From: UBA6055 sp965203755
GTDB taxonomy: Bacteria; Chloroflexota; Anaerolineae; Aggregatilineales; Phototrophicaceae
Direction of reading: 5' to 3'
Length of the DNA stretch: 64,000 nucleotides
Assembly: GCA_965203755.1 (NCBI GenBank)
Contig: OZ241910.1
Location: 3,100,001 to 3,164,000 of the forward strand
The stretch's first letter is position 1; every line of letters begins with the position of its first letter. This document shows positions 27,021 through 35,738 of this stretch, in pieces. Below the pieces are notes generated by a model, which searched no databases, was not told where the DNA came from, and saw nothing but the letters and a program-made list of their open reading frames with translations. The position numbers were made by a program, and so were the translations under genes.

Positions 27021-27970
27021 TGGAGCTTGACCAGATTTTTGCCGCCAGCGTATTCGCCTCTGCTATTCGACTGGCAACGCCTTATATTTTTGCCGCACTA
27101 GGCGAGACCTTTGCCCAGCGCAGCGGCGTTCTTAATCTGGGCGTCGATGGCATGATGCTTATGGGGGCTTTCGCCGGCTTTTATGCCGTCTATATCACCC
27201 AGCAAAGCCAGACTGTGAGCGAGCCGATGAGCCTGCTTTTTGGTGTGCTGATTGCGCTGGCGGTCGGCGGCTTGATGGGATTGGCGATGGCTTTTGTCAG
27301 CGTGACGCTCAAGGCAAAGCAGGGGATTAGCGGGATTGGCGTTTATCTTTTCGGCTTGGGTTTGAGTGAACTGCTTTTCCATCAATGGGTCGGCACGCCC
27401 AAGTCTGTCAACGGCTTCCCGCGTATCAATTTTCCGGTATTGACCGATATTCCCGTTATTGGCGATATTTTCTTTCATCACAATCTGCTGGTTTATGTCG
27501 CCTTTGCGCTGGTGCCGATTTCAGCCTATATCCTGAATCGAACTACCTTCGGCTTGATGATTCGGGCCGTCGGTCAAAATCCAGAGGCGGCTGATGCTAT
27601 GGGCGTGAGTGTGGCGCGGGTTCGCTATGCCACAGTGACGATAGGCGGCATGCTGGCTGGATTGGCGGGAGCTTCGCTGTCGATTGCGCTGATTAACCTG
27701 TTCCAGCAGAATCTAACCGCCGGGCAAGGCTTTATCGCCGTCGCGCTGGTTTATTTTGGCGGCTGGCGGCCTTGGGCGGTGGCGGCCGGGGCGATGCTGT
27801 TCAGCTTCGTCAATGCTTTGCAGCTGCAAATCAAAGTGATTGGCTTGGATGTGCCTTCGGAATTTGCGGTGATGGCGCCGTATGTCATCACCATCATTGC
27901 GCTGGTTTTCGCTTCCAAACGTCAGGAACAGCCGACTGCCTTGACGAAACCGTATGAGCGTGGAGAATAA
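27020..27970 (+). CDS. Nucleoside-type ABC transporter permease (NupQ-like)
   Basis: 316 residues with eight or more membrane segments. Family landmarks are RSGVLNLGVDGMMLMGAF, KQGISGIGVYLFGLGLSE, RAVGQNPEAADAMG and GFIAVALVYFGGWRPWA. GAGGAG precedes the ATG, which overlaps the previous stop. It pairs with the permease at 25800 to form the transmembrane channel. The BMP binding-protein and double-ATPase genes follow directly. Confidence 0.9.
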   Translation: MELDQIFAASVFASAIRLATPYIFAALGETFAQRSGVLNLGVDGMMLMGAFAGFYAVYITQQSQTVSEPMSLLFGVLIALAVGGLMGLAMAFVSVTLKAKQGISGIGVYLFGLGLSELLFHQWVGTPKSVNGFPRINFPVLTDIPVIGDIFFHHNLLVYVAFALVPISAYILNRTTFGLMIRAVGQNPEAADAMGVSVARVRYATVTIGGMLAGLAGASLSIALINLFQQNLTAGQGFIAVALVYFGGWRPWAVAAGAMLFSFVNALQLQIKVIGLDVPSEFAVMAPYVITIIALVFASKRQEQPTALTKPYERGE

Positions 27971-28051
27971 AGTCGTTTGACTGATGCTGTTTGTTCACGG
28001 GTAATTTCGCCCGATTAAAAAATCTATTACACATTCAAGGAGAATGTAACC

Positions 28052-29098
28052 ATGAAAAAAGCATTGCTCGGTTTGTTGATTTGCATCCTGCTGCTGGCAG
28101 GTGGGACGGCTTTGGCGCAAGATGATGTTTTTCGGGTGGCGGCGGTTGCCCCCAGCGCGACCAATGACCTCGCCTTCAGCCAAAGTATGTACGATGCCCT
28201 GCTTGCCATTCAGGCAGAAATGGGCGAAGACGCATTCCAGTTCGATTTTCAGGACGGCACCTTTATCGTCGATGATGCCGCTGTTGCGCTGCGGGAATGG
28301 GCAGCTTCCGGCGAGTATGATTTGGTGATCGCGCACGGCTCACAGTTCGGCTCGGTAGTGGAAGAACTCGCCATCGAATTTCCCGAAGTCTCATTTGCCT
28401 GGGGCACCGATGAAGACACTTTCGGCTTGGGTAATGTTTATGCTTATTCAGCTGCATCCGAGCAGGGCGGCTATGTTAACGGTGTGCTGGCTGCCAACTT
28501 GAATGAATCGGGTGTGATTGGCGTTGTCGGCCCGATTGAAGTCGGGGATGCCAAACTCTATGTTGACGGCTTTGCCGCTGGTGTTGGCGCCGCCAATCCC
28601 GATATTGCGGTCAACGTTGTCTACATCCAATCCTTTAGTGATGTGCCGCTGGCAACCGAAGCCGCCGAGACCCATATTGCCAATGGCGCCGATATCCTGA
28701 CCGGCACAGCGCAGATGGTTGTCGGCCCGATTGCGATTGCGATTGAAAACGATGCGCTTTGGTTCGGCACGCAAGCCAGCCAGGATGAATTGAGCGAGGG
28801 AATCGGCGTCGCCTTCCAAGTGTACAAATGGGATGTCGTTCTGATGGATATTGTCAGCAACATCGGCGATGGTGTGCTTGGCGGCGAATCGTATATGCTG
28901 ACGCTCGAAAATGAAGGGCTGGCGCTGGAATTTGATGCTGATTATGAACTCGGCGAAGAATTGATGACGCTCGCTGATGAGACAGTCGCTGGCATCATAG
29001 CAGGTGACATTATTCCCTTGGGCGGCGATATGGATGACGAGATGCACGAAGACGATATGGACGCGGAAGACCACGAAGACGACGAGGACAGTGACTAA
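28052..29098 (+). CDS. BMP-family (PnrA/BmpA-like) substrate-binding protein with acidic tail
   Basis: 348 residues, signal peptide cleaved near TALA-QDD (residue 24), no lipobox cysteine. The mature domain fits the basic-membrane-protein family of purine nucleoside binders: RVAAVAPSATNDLAFSQ, YDLVIAHGSQFG, GGYVNGVLAANLNESGVIGVVG and a late LTLENEGL region. The last 25 residues or so are almost entirely Asp, Glu, His and Met (for example DDEMHEDDMDAEDHEDDED), which is not part of the fold. ATG 28052 follows GGAG. With the neighbouring permeases and ATPase it completes a nucleoside importer. Confidence 0.9.
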   Translation: MKKALLGLLICILLLAGGTALAQDDVFRVAAVAPSATNDLAFSQSMYDALLAIQAEMGEDAFQFDFQDGTFIVDDAAVALREWAASGEYDLVIAHGSQFGSVVEELAIEFPEVSFAWGTDEDTFGLGNVYAYSAASEQGGYVNGVLAANLNESGVIGVVGPIEVGDAKLYVDGFAAGVGAANPDIAVNVVYIQSFSDVPLATEAAETHIANGADILTGTAQMVVGPIAIAIENDALWFGTQASQDELSEGIGVAFQVYKWDVVLMDIVSNIGDGVLGGESYMLTLENEGLALEFDADYELGEELMTLADETVAGIIAGDIIPLGGDMDDEMHEDDMDAEDHEDDEDSD

Positions 29099-29153
29099 TA
29101 TCGAACAGCGATGAGAGGCGGGGGCAGGGCTGCCACAGCCAAGAGAAAACAGC

Positions 29154-30704
29154 ATGAGCATGGATCTCCTTCCGACCGGACATGAGCGCATCCATCAGCT
29201 TGAGATGCGCGGCATTGTCAAGCGATTTCCCGGCGTACTCGCCGCGGATAGAATCGATTTTGATGTCCAATCGGGCGAGATTCATGCACTGCTGGGCGAG
29301 AACGGCGCCGGCAAATCAACGCTGATGAAGATGCTGTATGGCCTGTATCATCCTGATGAGGGCCAGATCCTTATCAATGGCGCTGCCACCTCCATCAAGC
29401 ATCCGCAAGACGCCATCCAACACGGCATCGGCATGATTCATCAGCATTTTATGCTGGTGCCATCGCTGACCGTCGCCGAAAATATCGCGCTGGGCATGAA
29501 GTCGTCGCGGGGCTTCCGCCTTGATTTGGACGCGGTCAGTCAACGGGCGCTCAAACTCTCTGAAATCTATAACCTGAAGATCGACCCGAATTTATCCATC
29601 TGGCAGCTTGCCGTCGGCGAGCAGCAGCGGGTTGAAATTCTGCGGGCGCTGTATAAAGGCGCGGCATTGCTGATTTTGGATGAACCTACGGCTGTGCTGA
29701 CCCCGCAAGAGGTTGATGGCTTGTTCCGCATCCTTAATCAGCTGGCGGATGACGGGCACGCGCTGGTGTTTATCTCGCACAAGCTGCATGAAGTGCTGGA
29801 AATCAGTCATCGCGTCACTGTCCTGCGCGATGGGCGGCGGGTCAACTCGATTCCTACCCGCCAAGCTACCAAAAGCAAGCTGGCCGAGATGATGGTCGGG
29901 CGGCCGGTCTTGCTGGAATACGACAAAAAGCCATCCAATCCACAAGGCGACCGTCTGACGCTTAGCAAGGTCAGCGCCCTTAGCAGCCGCGGCACCGTTG
30001 GCTTGGACAATGTATCCCTGACCTTAAAAGGGGGCGAGATTGTCGGAATTGCCGGGGTGTCGGGCAATGGTCAGCAGGAACTGGCGCAGTGCATCGCTGG
30101 TCTGCGTCCGACGACAGCCGGCGCGGTGCTGGTGGACGGGGTTGATGTCACCAATGCCCATCCTTCCCGCCTGAATGCGATGGGTTTGTCCTATATTCCC
30201 GAAGAGCGCATGATTGACGGGGTGATCAAGGAATTCAGCGTCGCCGAAAATCTGGCGCTGCAAGATCATGGGCATGCCAAGTTCACCTGGGGCGGCATTT
30301 TTATGGACTTTCGCAAAATCAAAGAAGCCTGCCGCCAAGCCATCAAAACCTACGAGATTAAAACGCCCAGCGCTGAAACGTTGATCAAGAGCCTGTCGGG
30401 CGGCAATATCCAAAAGCTGGTGCTGGCGCGGGAACTGTCGCGCCAACCAGGGGTATTGATTGCCGCCCAGCCGACGCGCGGCGTAGATATCGGCGCTACG
30501 GAATACATTCATCAGCGTCTGCTGGAAGAGCGCGACCATGGCACCGCCATTCTGCTTATCAGCGAAGACCTGGACGAAATCCGCGCCCTGTCCGACCGTA
30601 TCCTGGTGATGTATGAGGGGCGAATCGCGGGCGAGGTGGAAAATGTCGATGTTGATGTTGAGCAGCTTGGCCTGCTGATGACGGGCGGGGCCGCTCCAGC
30701 CTAA
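29154..30704 (+). CDS. Nucleoside-type ABC transporter ATPase with two ABC domains (NupO-like)
   Basis: 516 residues. The first domain has a full Walker A (GENGAGKST, residues 48-56), a Walker B ALLILDEPTAVLTP, and the degenerate signature WQLAVGEQQRVEILRAL usual in this family. The second has a degenerate P-loop (GVSGNGQQELAQ) but a normal signature (LSGGNIQKLVLAREL) and Walker B-like AAQPTRGVD. This asymmetry is typical of RbsA/NupO-type double ATPases. Last gene of the importer. Gene order here is permease, permease, binding protein, ATPase. Confidence 0.92.
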   Translation: MSMDLLPTGHERIHQLEMRGIVKRFPGVLAADRIDFDVQSGEIHALLGENGAGKSTLMKMLYGLYHPDEGQILINGAATSIKHPQDAIQHGIGMIHQHFMLVPSLTVAENIALGMKSSRGFRLDLDAVSQRALKLSEIYNLKIDPNLSIWQLAVGEQQRVEILRALYKGAALLILDEPTAVLTPQEVDGLFRILNQLADDGHALVFISHKLHEVLEISHRVTVLRDGRRVNSIPTRQATKSKLAEMMVGRPVLLEYDKKPSNPQGDRLTLSKVSALSSRGTVGLDNVSLTLKGGEIVGIAGVSGNGQQELAQCIAGLRPTTAGAVLVDGVDVTNAHPSRLNAMGLSYIPEERMIDGVIKEFSVAENLALQDHGHAKFTWGGIFMDFRKIKEACRQAIKTYEIKTPSAETLIKSLSGGNIQKLVLARELSRQPGVLIAAQPTRGVDIGATEYIHQRLLEERDHGTAILLISEDLDEIRALSDRILVMYEGRIAGEVENVDVDVEQLGLLMTGGAAPA

Positions 30705-30752
30705 GATTTTACCACAGAGGGGTTAAGTGGAGAGTCATCATCGTTAGTTATG

Positions 30753-31874
30753 TTAGTTACTGTTATCGTCATTTGTTGGAAAACTGTTTATTTGACGTGC
30801 CAACCTCGCTAGGATCTTCCGATTTTGTGCATTTTGTTCCGCTATAATCGATACCAAGCCCTGCCTAGCTTCTTCCATTGTGGCTGATATGAACTTCGAA
30901 GGATTATGTAATCCTGACAAAGCTAATGAATCTTGTATGTCCTTGTCCACCTTGTACAGGGGCGAAAATAGGGGCGTCCGTTTTGATCGCGAGATATATC
31001 TATCATGTTTTTCAATTTCTTCTATCGTCTCCTCCGATACTTGGACTTGGTCTTTCAAATAGTTTTTGGCACGTTTCATAAATGCTTCGGTTGTGTACAA
31101 ATAGAAGTCTACATTCGCTTCATCACGCATCTCCTTTCTAAGTTCTGGACGAGGCCCTTTAAGGCCGTTTTGCTTGAGAAACCAGTCATCGCTATCACGG
31201 TCATTAGAAACAAATATTAAAGGCTTGCTTTCCTTTTTTGCATGGGCGATCATCTGAAACCAACCAATTAAATCACCAAATGGATCAGACTTATCTTTGT
31301 TCGCATCTTTGAATCCAGGAGGTATTTTACGGTCGAATCGCTGCTTGCCTATAGAGGATATATTCTCAATTCGCGGATCTGAATTATATTCCCCGACGTT
31401 GCCTGCAAAAAGTTGAGCTATTTTTTCTGCTAGAAGATCCCCATCGCCGTTGCTTTTATACTCATTCTCGAAATTCGACAAATCCTGAAGAATTTTCTCA
31501 AAGATACCTTCAACTTCCTCAATTTCCTCGATGTGTGTTTCGTTCACTTTGAAGCCGGCCCGAGTGCTTAATCGGTTAAGCACTTCTTTTATTTTTTTAT
31601 GTTGTTGCACAGCGTTTTTAATTTTTCCCTTTGCACCGTTGATGGCTTTTTGGACCGGTATCAGATTTTTATGGTACTCGTAAGCAAATTGGTAAGGTAT
31701 CCAAATCCTTTTTGTATCTTTCAAACGCTCCAAAATCTCAATCAACTCCCCGCTCGTTTTTGGAGAAAATTGGAATATATCAAGCAATACGTTAGCGTCA
31801 AAAACGAATATCGCTTGTTCCCACAATTCATCAAAGTCAGGCTCACAGTAGTATTCTGGAAACATGTCTTTCAT
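30753..31874 (-). CDS. PIN-like domain nuclease (PIN_8/DUF4935 type)
   Basis: 373 residues from ATG 31874 with GGAG six bases upstream; the longer frame is rejected. The N-terminal FVFDANVLLDIFQFS carries the first PIN aspartates, and FVSNDRDSDDWF near residue 230 supplies late acidic residues of the metal site. Between them is a long charged, partly coiled-coil insertion (residues 75-170). The C-terminal 90 residues are not recognised. PIN_8 proteins are putative RNases often found in accessory or defence-rich DNA. The gene is much more AT-rich than its neighbours and stands alone with its own promoter. No antitoxin is adjacent. Confidence 0.75.
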   Translation of the reverse strand: MKDMFPEYYCEPDFDELWEQAIFVFDANVLLDIFQFSPKTSGELIEILERLKDTKRIWIPYQFAYEYHKNLIPVQKAINGAKGKIKNAVQQHKKIKEVLNRLSTRAGFKVNETHIEEIEEVEGIFEKILQDLSNFENEYKSNGDGDLLAEKIAQLFAGNVGEYNSDPRIENISSIGKQRFDRKIPPGFKDANKDKSDPFGDLIGWFQMIAHAKKESKPLIFVSNDRDSDDWFLKQNGLKGPRPELRKEMRDEANVDFYLYTTEAFMKRAKNYLKDQVQVSEETIEEIEKHDRYISRSKRTPLFSPLYKVDKDIQDSLALSGLHNPSKFISATMEEARQGLVSIIAEQNAQNRKILARLARQINSFPTNDDNSN

Positions 31875-31913
31875 AACAAACTCCTTATCAGCAAATTCAC
31901 AAACACCATTGCC

Positions 31914-31943
31914 ATCATATAAAACATCTATTCGGCTGGTCAA
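31914..31943 (-). promoter_or_regulatory. Candidate promoter of PIN-domain gene
   Basis: Minus strand: TTGACC at 31943-31938, 18-base spacer, TATGAT at 31919-31914, 40 bases before the ATG. It lies just downstream of the terminator hairpin. Confidence 0.45.
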
Positions 31944-31956
31944 GCCCCAATAACAA

Positions 31957-31981
31957 AAAAGCGAGCACCAAGCCCGCTTTT
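31957..31981. terminator. Rho-independent terminator hairpin downstream of beta-helix gene
   Basis: AAAAGCGAGC, loop ACCAA, GCCCGCTTTT at 31957-31981: a ten-pair stem with one mismatch, with A-tract and T-tract on either side. It would end minus-strand transcription from the beta-helix gene before the PIN gene. Confidence 0.65.
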
Positions 31982-32011
31982 ACTTCGGTCAATTACTACT
32001 CCGATTCTCAA

Positions 32012-33529
32012 TTAGGGCGCGGCGTATTCAATCGCGCCGATGTCACAACCAGCGCCTTGTGGTCTGGTGGTGCCGATCTGGTCGGTTTCGGAACAGAGGT
32101 CATCATACGCGGCATCAATCGCGCGGCTGCCAGCCAAGAGCGGGAAATACGCCGGCGAGCCATCGTCGGGTACAACAAGTTCGCCCAGCATAGGATCGCC
32201 TTCAAAGTCCGGCGAACAAGAGCCGTCCTGAATGAAATTGCTGATATTATGTCTTAGTCTGTTGCTAGAGTAACAAGCACCGCCGCGGCCGGCAATGATG
32301 CTGTTGGTGATACGCAACTTTCCTTCTTCCCCGTTGTAAATCGCGCCGCCCCTGTCAGCCGAGTTGCCACTGAAAGTACTGCTGCGGAGGCGTAGCTCTT
32401 CCCCGTTATAGATCGCGCCGCCATCATCGTCAGCCGAGTTATTGCTGAAAGTGCTGCTGTCGATGCTTAGCCTTCCCTTGTTGTAGATCGCGCCGCCATT
32501 GTTTTCAGTCAAGTTGTTGCTGAAATCGCTGTTGACGATGCTTAGCTCTCCGTCCCACCCGTTGACAATCGCGCCGCCCCAGAAGTCAGCCGAGTTGCGA
32601 CTGAAAGTGCTGTCGCTGATGCTTAGTTCACCCACATTAAAGATAGCGCCGCCTTCTCCTAACCAGTCAGCCGAGTTGTTGCTGAAACGGCTGCTACTGA
32701 TGCTTAGTTCGCCCCTGTTGAAGATCGCGCCGCCATTGTTTTCAGCTGAGTTGTTGCTGAAAGCACTGTTGACGATGCTTAGCTCTCCGTACCAACCGTT
32801 GTAGATCGCGCCGCTCCACGAATCAGCCGAGTTGCGACTGAAAGCACTGTTGACGATGCTTAGCGTCCCATTAGAGTTGTATATTGCGCCGCCATTATCA
32901 TCAGCTAAGTTGTCGCTGAAAGTGCTGTCGCTGATGCTTAGCGTCCCATTAGAGTTGTATATTGCGCCGCCATTATCATCAGCTAAGTTGTCGCTGAAGG
33001 CGCTGTCGCTGATGCTTAGCGTTCCATCCCTGCTGTAGATCGCGCCGCCGTCGTATTCAGCTAAGTTGTCGCTGAAGCGGCTGTTGACAATGCTTAGCGT
33101 CCCCTGCCAGTTGAGGATCGCGCCGCCGAAAGGCTGATCCGCGGTCGATTTGAGCGTGTCATCGGCGTTGCGGATAATGTCGCCTTCAACATACCCCTCG
33201 GTCATGGTCAAATCATGGATGGTCAATGTACCGCCGCCGTTGTAAAAAATCCGATAACGATGGTTGCCGCTGATGGCATAGCCATTTCCTTCAATGGTGA
33301 TGTCCGAAGTGATGACGGGAAGCTCGTCCCTAAGCGTAATATCTTGACTTAGGATAATCGTATCGGCACCGCGGCCGGCTGGGCAACTGCCTTCGGCGCG
33401 GTCGCGGTTGGCGGCGATGATGGCATCTGCCAAACTGCAATCAGCATCAACAGCGATATCGGCGGCGTGAACCGATGATGCAAAAAACAGCGCAAACAAA
33501 ACGACGAAAATCAATCTGAACTTTGACAT
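32012..33529 (-). CDS. Secreted right-handed beta-helix repeat protein with choice-of-anchor Q-like C-terminus
   Basis: 505 residues with a signal peptide (LIFVVLFALFFASSVHA). ATG 33529 is used; it follows GGGGA. An N-terminal cap (DCSLADAIIAANRD, GADTIILSQDITL) leads into about eleven repeats of roughly 26 residues with consensus GGAIYN-x-G-x-LSI-x-S-x-FS-x-NSAD, as in polymorphic outer-membrane/pectate-lyase-like parallel beta-helices. The C-terminus (GSRAIDAAYDDLC and RPQGAGCDIGAIEY) matches the choice-of-anchor Q region found on such proteins. Probably a surface or released protein. Function unknown; adhesion or polysaccharide binding are guesses. It follows the DUF1232/DUF4230 gene by 99 bases. 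Confidence 0.85.
   Translation of the reverse strand: MSKFRLIFVVLFALFFASSVHAADIAVDADCSLADAIIAANRDRAEGSCPAGRGADTIILSQDITLRDELPVITSDITIEGNGYAISGNHRYRIFYNGGGTLTIHDLTMTEGYVEGDIIRNADDTLKSTADQPFGGAILNWQGTLSIVNSRFSDNLAEYDGGAIYSRDGTLSISDSAFSDNLADDNGGAIYNSNGTLSISDSTFSDNLADDNGGAIYNSNGTLSIVNSAFSRNSADSWSGAIYNGWYGELSIVNSAFSNNSAENNGGAIFNRGELSISSSRFSNNSADWLGEGGAIFNVGELSISDSTFSRNSADFWGGAIVNGWDGELSIVNSDFSNNLTENNGGAIYNKGRLSIDSSTFSNNSADDDGGAIYNGEELRLRSSTFSGNSADRGGAIYNGEEGKLRITNSIIAGRGGACYSSNRLRHNISNFIQDGSCSPDFEGDPMLGELVVPDDGSPAYFPLLAGSRAIDAAYDDLCSETDQIGTTRPQGAGCDIGAIEYAAP
32862..33095 (-). repeat. Tandem 78-base repeats in beta-helix gene
   Basis: Three consecutive units start at 32862, 32940 and 33018, exactly 78 bases (26 codons) apart. 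The first two are identical over almost 60 bases. This points to recent repeat duplication inside the gene and possible length variation between strains. Confidence 0.75.
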
Positions 33530-33628
33530 GAAAATCCCCGAATGGTTGATTGGCGAACAATACGAAACAAACTTAGCACAATATGACGCCCGCTGCAAAT
33601 ACATCTCATTCAATCGCCGCCGCTAACA

Positions 33629-34741
33629 TCAATCTGCTCTGCGCCAGGCGCCATCTTCGCCTTTTTCCCAGCCGCTTGGCGGGTCTGGCTGACAGGAAGG
33701 CGGCAGTTTAGCTTTCCCATCGCTCGCTTCATATTCAATATGCGCCTGACTGCCGGTCAATGCGCCGATGAAGTCACCGAGACGCAAGGCAGCTTCCGCT
33801 TTGGCGCGTTCAAGGATGCCGCCTTCTATCATGTCCTGCGCGAACTGCACAATGGCATCATGCTGCGCCAGCTGGCGAAGCAGGTCCCAATCCGCCGGCA
33901 GAAGGGTCAGCGAACCGCTATACTGGTCGATATGCTCAATGCGGCAGCTGGTGATGTTTGGCGAGGGCAGTCTCAAGGTATAGGTGTTCGCGGTTGAATC
34001 ATAGCTCACATGATCTTTGTTCGTTGTCGCAATGTCAATGCCGGCCTCAATCACACCTACCGCTACGTGTTTGGCGCTGTAAGAACCCGCATTGAGAAAA
34101 CCCTCATTGACGGATACCTGAATGTCGGCTTTGGCGACTTCGCTGCTCACAGTGACCAGCTGCCCAAGCCCTTGCAGGCTGTGGACAATCGTTCGGCTGG
34201 ATATGATATTGGCGGTTGGCGGCGGGTCAAAAAAGTTCATAACCGACGAAAGCATCCCGCTAAGCGCCGTGCTGCCGCTCAAGATGACAATCGCAATCCC
34301 GATACAGGGAGAAACAATCAGAAGAGCGAGCAGCGCAAAACAGCCAAAGTTATTCCTCGAAGCCCGCGCGGTATGGTGAATGTCTTGCCGTTTCTTAGCT
34401 TTCGGATAGTCATTCACCACACCCGAAACAACGACGGAAGCCTTATCTGTATCAGACGCTGCGATACTGTTTTCTAGATCTGGAGTGACAATATCATTAT
34501 TTTCTGTTCCTGACATGATTGCCTGCCTTTCAATTTGACCGTTTGCATGACGCATAAACATCGCTATCGCCGCTATAACAAGGCCGCCGTCGTCGACAAT
34601 GCCGAACGGCAGAAAAATATCCGGTATCAAGTCAAGGGGCAATGCGATGTACGCGCCGACAACGATGACAAAGAACAGCTTAGAAGCCCAAGATACCCGC
34701 CTGTCGGTCATCAAGGCCGCGAAATCATGCAAACGCTGCAT
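33629..34741 (-). CDS. DUF1232 (YkvA-like) and DUF4230-like membrane protein
   Basis: 370 residues. Residues 15-70 match DUF1232 with two membrane segments around AYIALPLDLIPDIFLPFG and DDGGLVIAAIAMF. A polar linker follows, then a third membrane segment near residue 130 (FALLALLIVSPCIGIAIVIL). The C-terminal 200 residues resemble DUF4230: SSRTIVHSLQGLGQLVTVS, GVIEAGIDI, and LRLPSPNITSCRIEHID. The very end is Pro/Gly-rich and unrecognised. Both domains are of unknown function, and DUF4230 proteins are usually membrane anchored. Upstream of the beta-helix gene on the same strand, it might form a small surface operon with it. Confidence 0.7.
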   Translation of the reverse strand: MQRLHDFAALMTDRRVSWASKLFFVIVVGAYIALPLDLIPDIFLPFGIVDDGGLVIAAIAMFMRHANGQIERQAIMSGTENNDIVTPDLENSIAASDTDKASVVVSGVVNDYPKAKKRQDIHHTARASRNNFGCFALLALLIVSPCIGIAIVILSGSTALSGMLSSVMNFFDPPPTANIISSRTIVHSLQGLGQLVTVSSEVAKADIQVSVNEGFLNAGSYSAKHVAVGVIEAGIDIATTNKDHVSYDSTANTYTLRLPSPNITSCRIEHIDQYSGSLTLLPADWDLLRQLAQHDAIVQFAQDMIEGGILERAKAEAALRLGDFIGALTGSQAHIEYEASDGKAKLPPSCQPDPPSGWEKGEDGAWRRAD

Positions 34742-34910
34742 AGCTCTTTCTTTCCTGAATTTCAGATGGTATTTCCGACAATGATACCTTACCTAAACCA
34801 TTTCAGCTATGATCCTCACCTGAATACAGGCATATTTTCAGTCTTTCTATTTGCATGGAAGCCGCCATAATATCAAGGGCAATTCGCAAACAGGGAAGCG
34901 CCGAACTGAC

Positions 34911-35717
34911 ATGAGCCACTGGCTGAACATCACGCCGGCAATGCGCCGCTCGCAAAAATGGCACAGCTATTGGAATTTATTCATCTCGCTGGTCAGCCGC
35001 GACATTCGCAGCCGCTATCGGCGCACCTTCCTTGGCCCGCTGTGGGCAATCATTCCCGCCATAATGACCACGGCGATATTCAGTTTCTTGAATCGGCTTG
35101 TCGAAATTAACAGCCACGGTGCGCCTTATGTGATTTTTGCTTTCTCGACCATCGTGCCTTGGACGTATTTTCAAAAGGCGGTCATGCGTATTCCGCATGG
35201 CATCTTGGCCAATGGCACCCTGCTGCGAAAAATGGCAGTGCCGCGTCAGATTTTTCCACTGGTTGTCCTGGCGACAGCGTTTTTTGATTTCCTGATGTCG
35301 TCTATTGTCCTGCTGGCGGTCCTGCTGCTTTATAACAAATCGGTCACATGGCTCTGGCTGTGGCTGCCGCTGCTGGTTTTGATGCTGAGCCTGTTAGCTT
35401 GGGTTGTGGGCATTGGCATTACCTCGTTCACTGTCTATCGCCGCGATATGCTTTATGGTCTGCCGTCCATGATGCAGGTCTGGATGTTCATTACACCGGT
35501 CGCCTATTCAATTCAAGAGATTGAAGGCAATTTGCGTTTTGTGTATGCGCTCAATCCGGCTGTGGGCATCATCGACGGCTTTCGGCAAGTGCTGGTATTC
35601 GGTCAGCCGCCCGATGCCACGCTCTTGTTGATCGGATTTCTTGTTACTCTGCTAGGGCTGCTGCTGGCTTATCCGCTCTTTCATCTGATGTCTCGGTACT
35701 TCGCTGATGTATTATGA
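34911..35717 (+). CDS. ABC-2 polysaccharide/polyol-phosphate export permease (Wzm/TagG-like)
   Basis: 268 residues from ATG 34911; the frame opens earlier but the earlier start has no support. Six membrane segments follow an N-terminal amphipathic part (YWNLFISLVSRDIRSRYRRTFLGPLWAIIPA), the characteristic start of this family. It forms the channel for lipid-linked O-antigen, teichoic-acid or similar polymers together with the ATPase encoded 21 bases downstream. No glycosyltransferase genes flank the pair. Confidence 0.88.
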   Translation: MSHWLNITPAMRRSQKWHSYWNLFISLVSRDIRSRYRRTFLGPLWAIIPAIMTTAIFSFLNRLVEINSHGAPYVIFAFSTIVPWTYFQKAVMRIPHGILANGTLLRKMAVPRQIFPLVVLATAFFDFLMSSIVLLAVLLLYNKSVTWLWLWLPLLVLMLSLLAWVVGIGITSFTVYRRDMLYGLPSMMQVWMFITPVAYSIQEIEGNLRFVYALNPAVGIIDGFRQVLVFGQPPDATLLLIGFLVTLLGLLLAYPLFHLMSRYFADVL

Positions 35718-35738
35718 TGCGCTAGGGCAGGGCGCGGT

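Noticed and set aside
32012..33095. Regular repeats considered as a CRISPR array
   Set aside because: The repeats are in frame, 78 bases long, vary at codon level and encode beta-helix coils; there are no unique spacers between short identical repeats and no cas genes.
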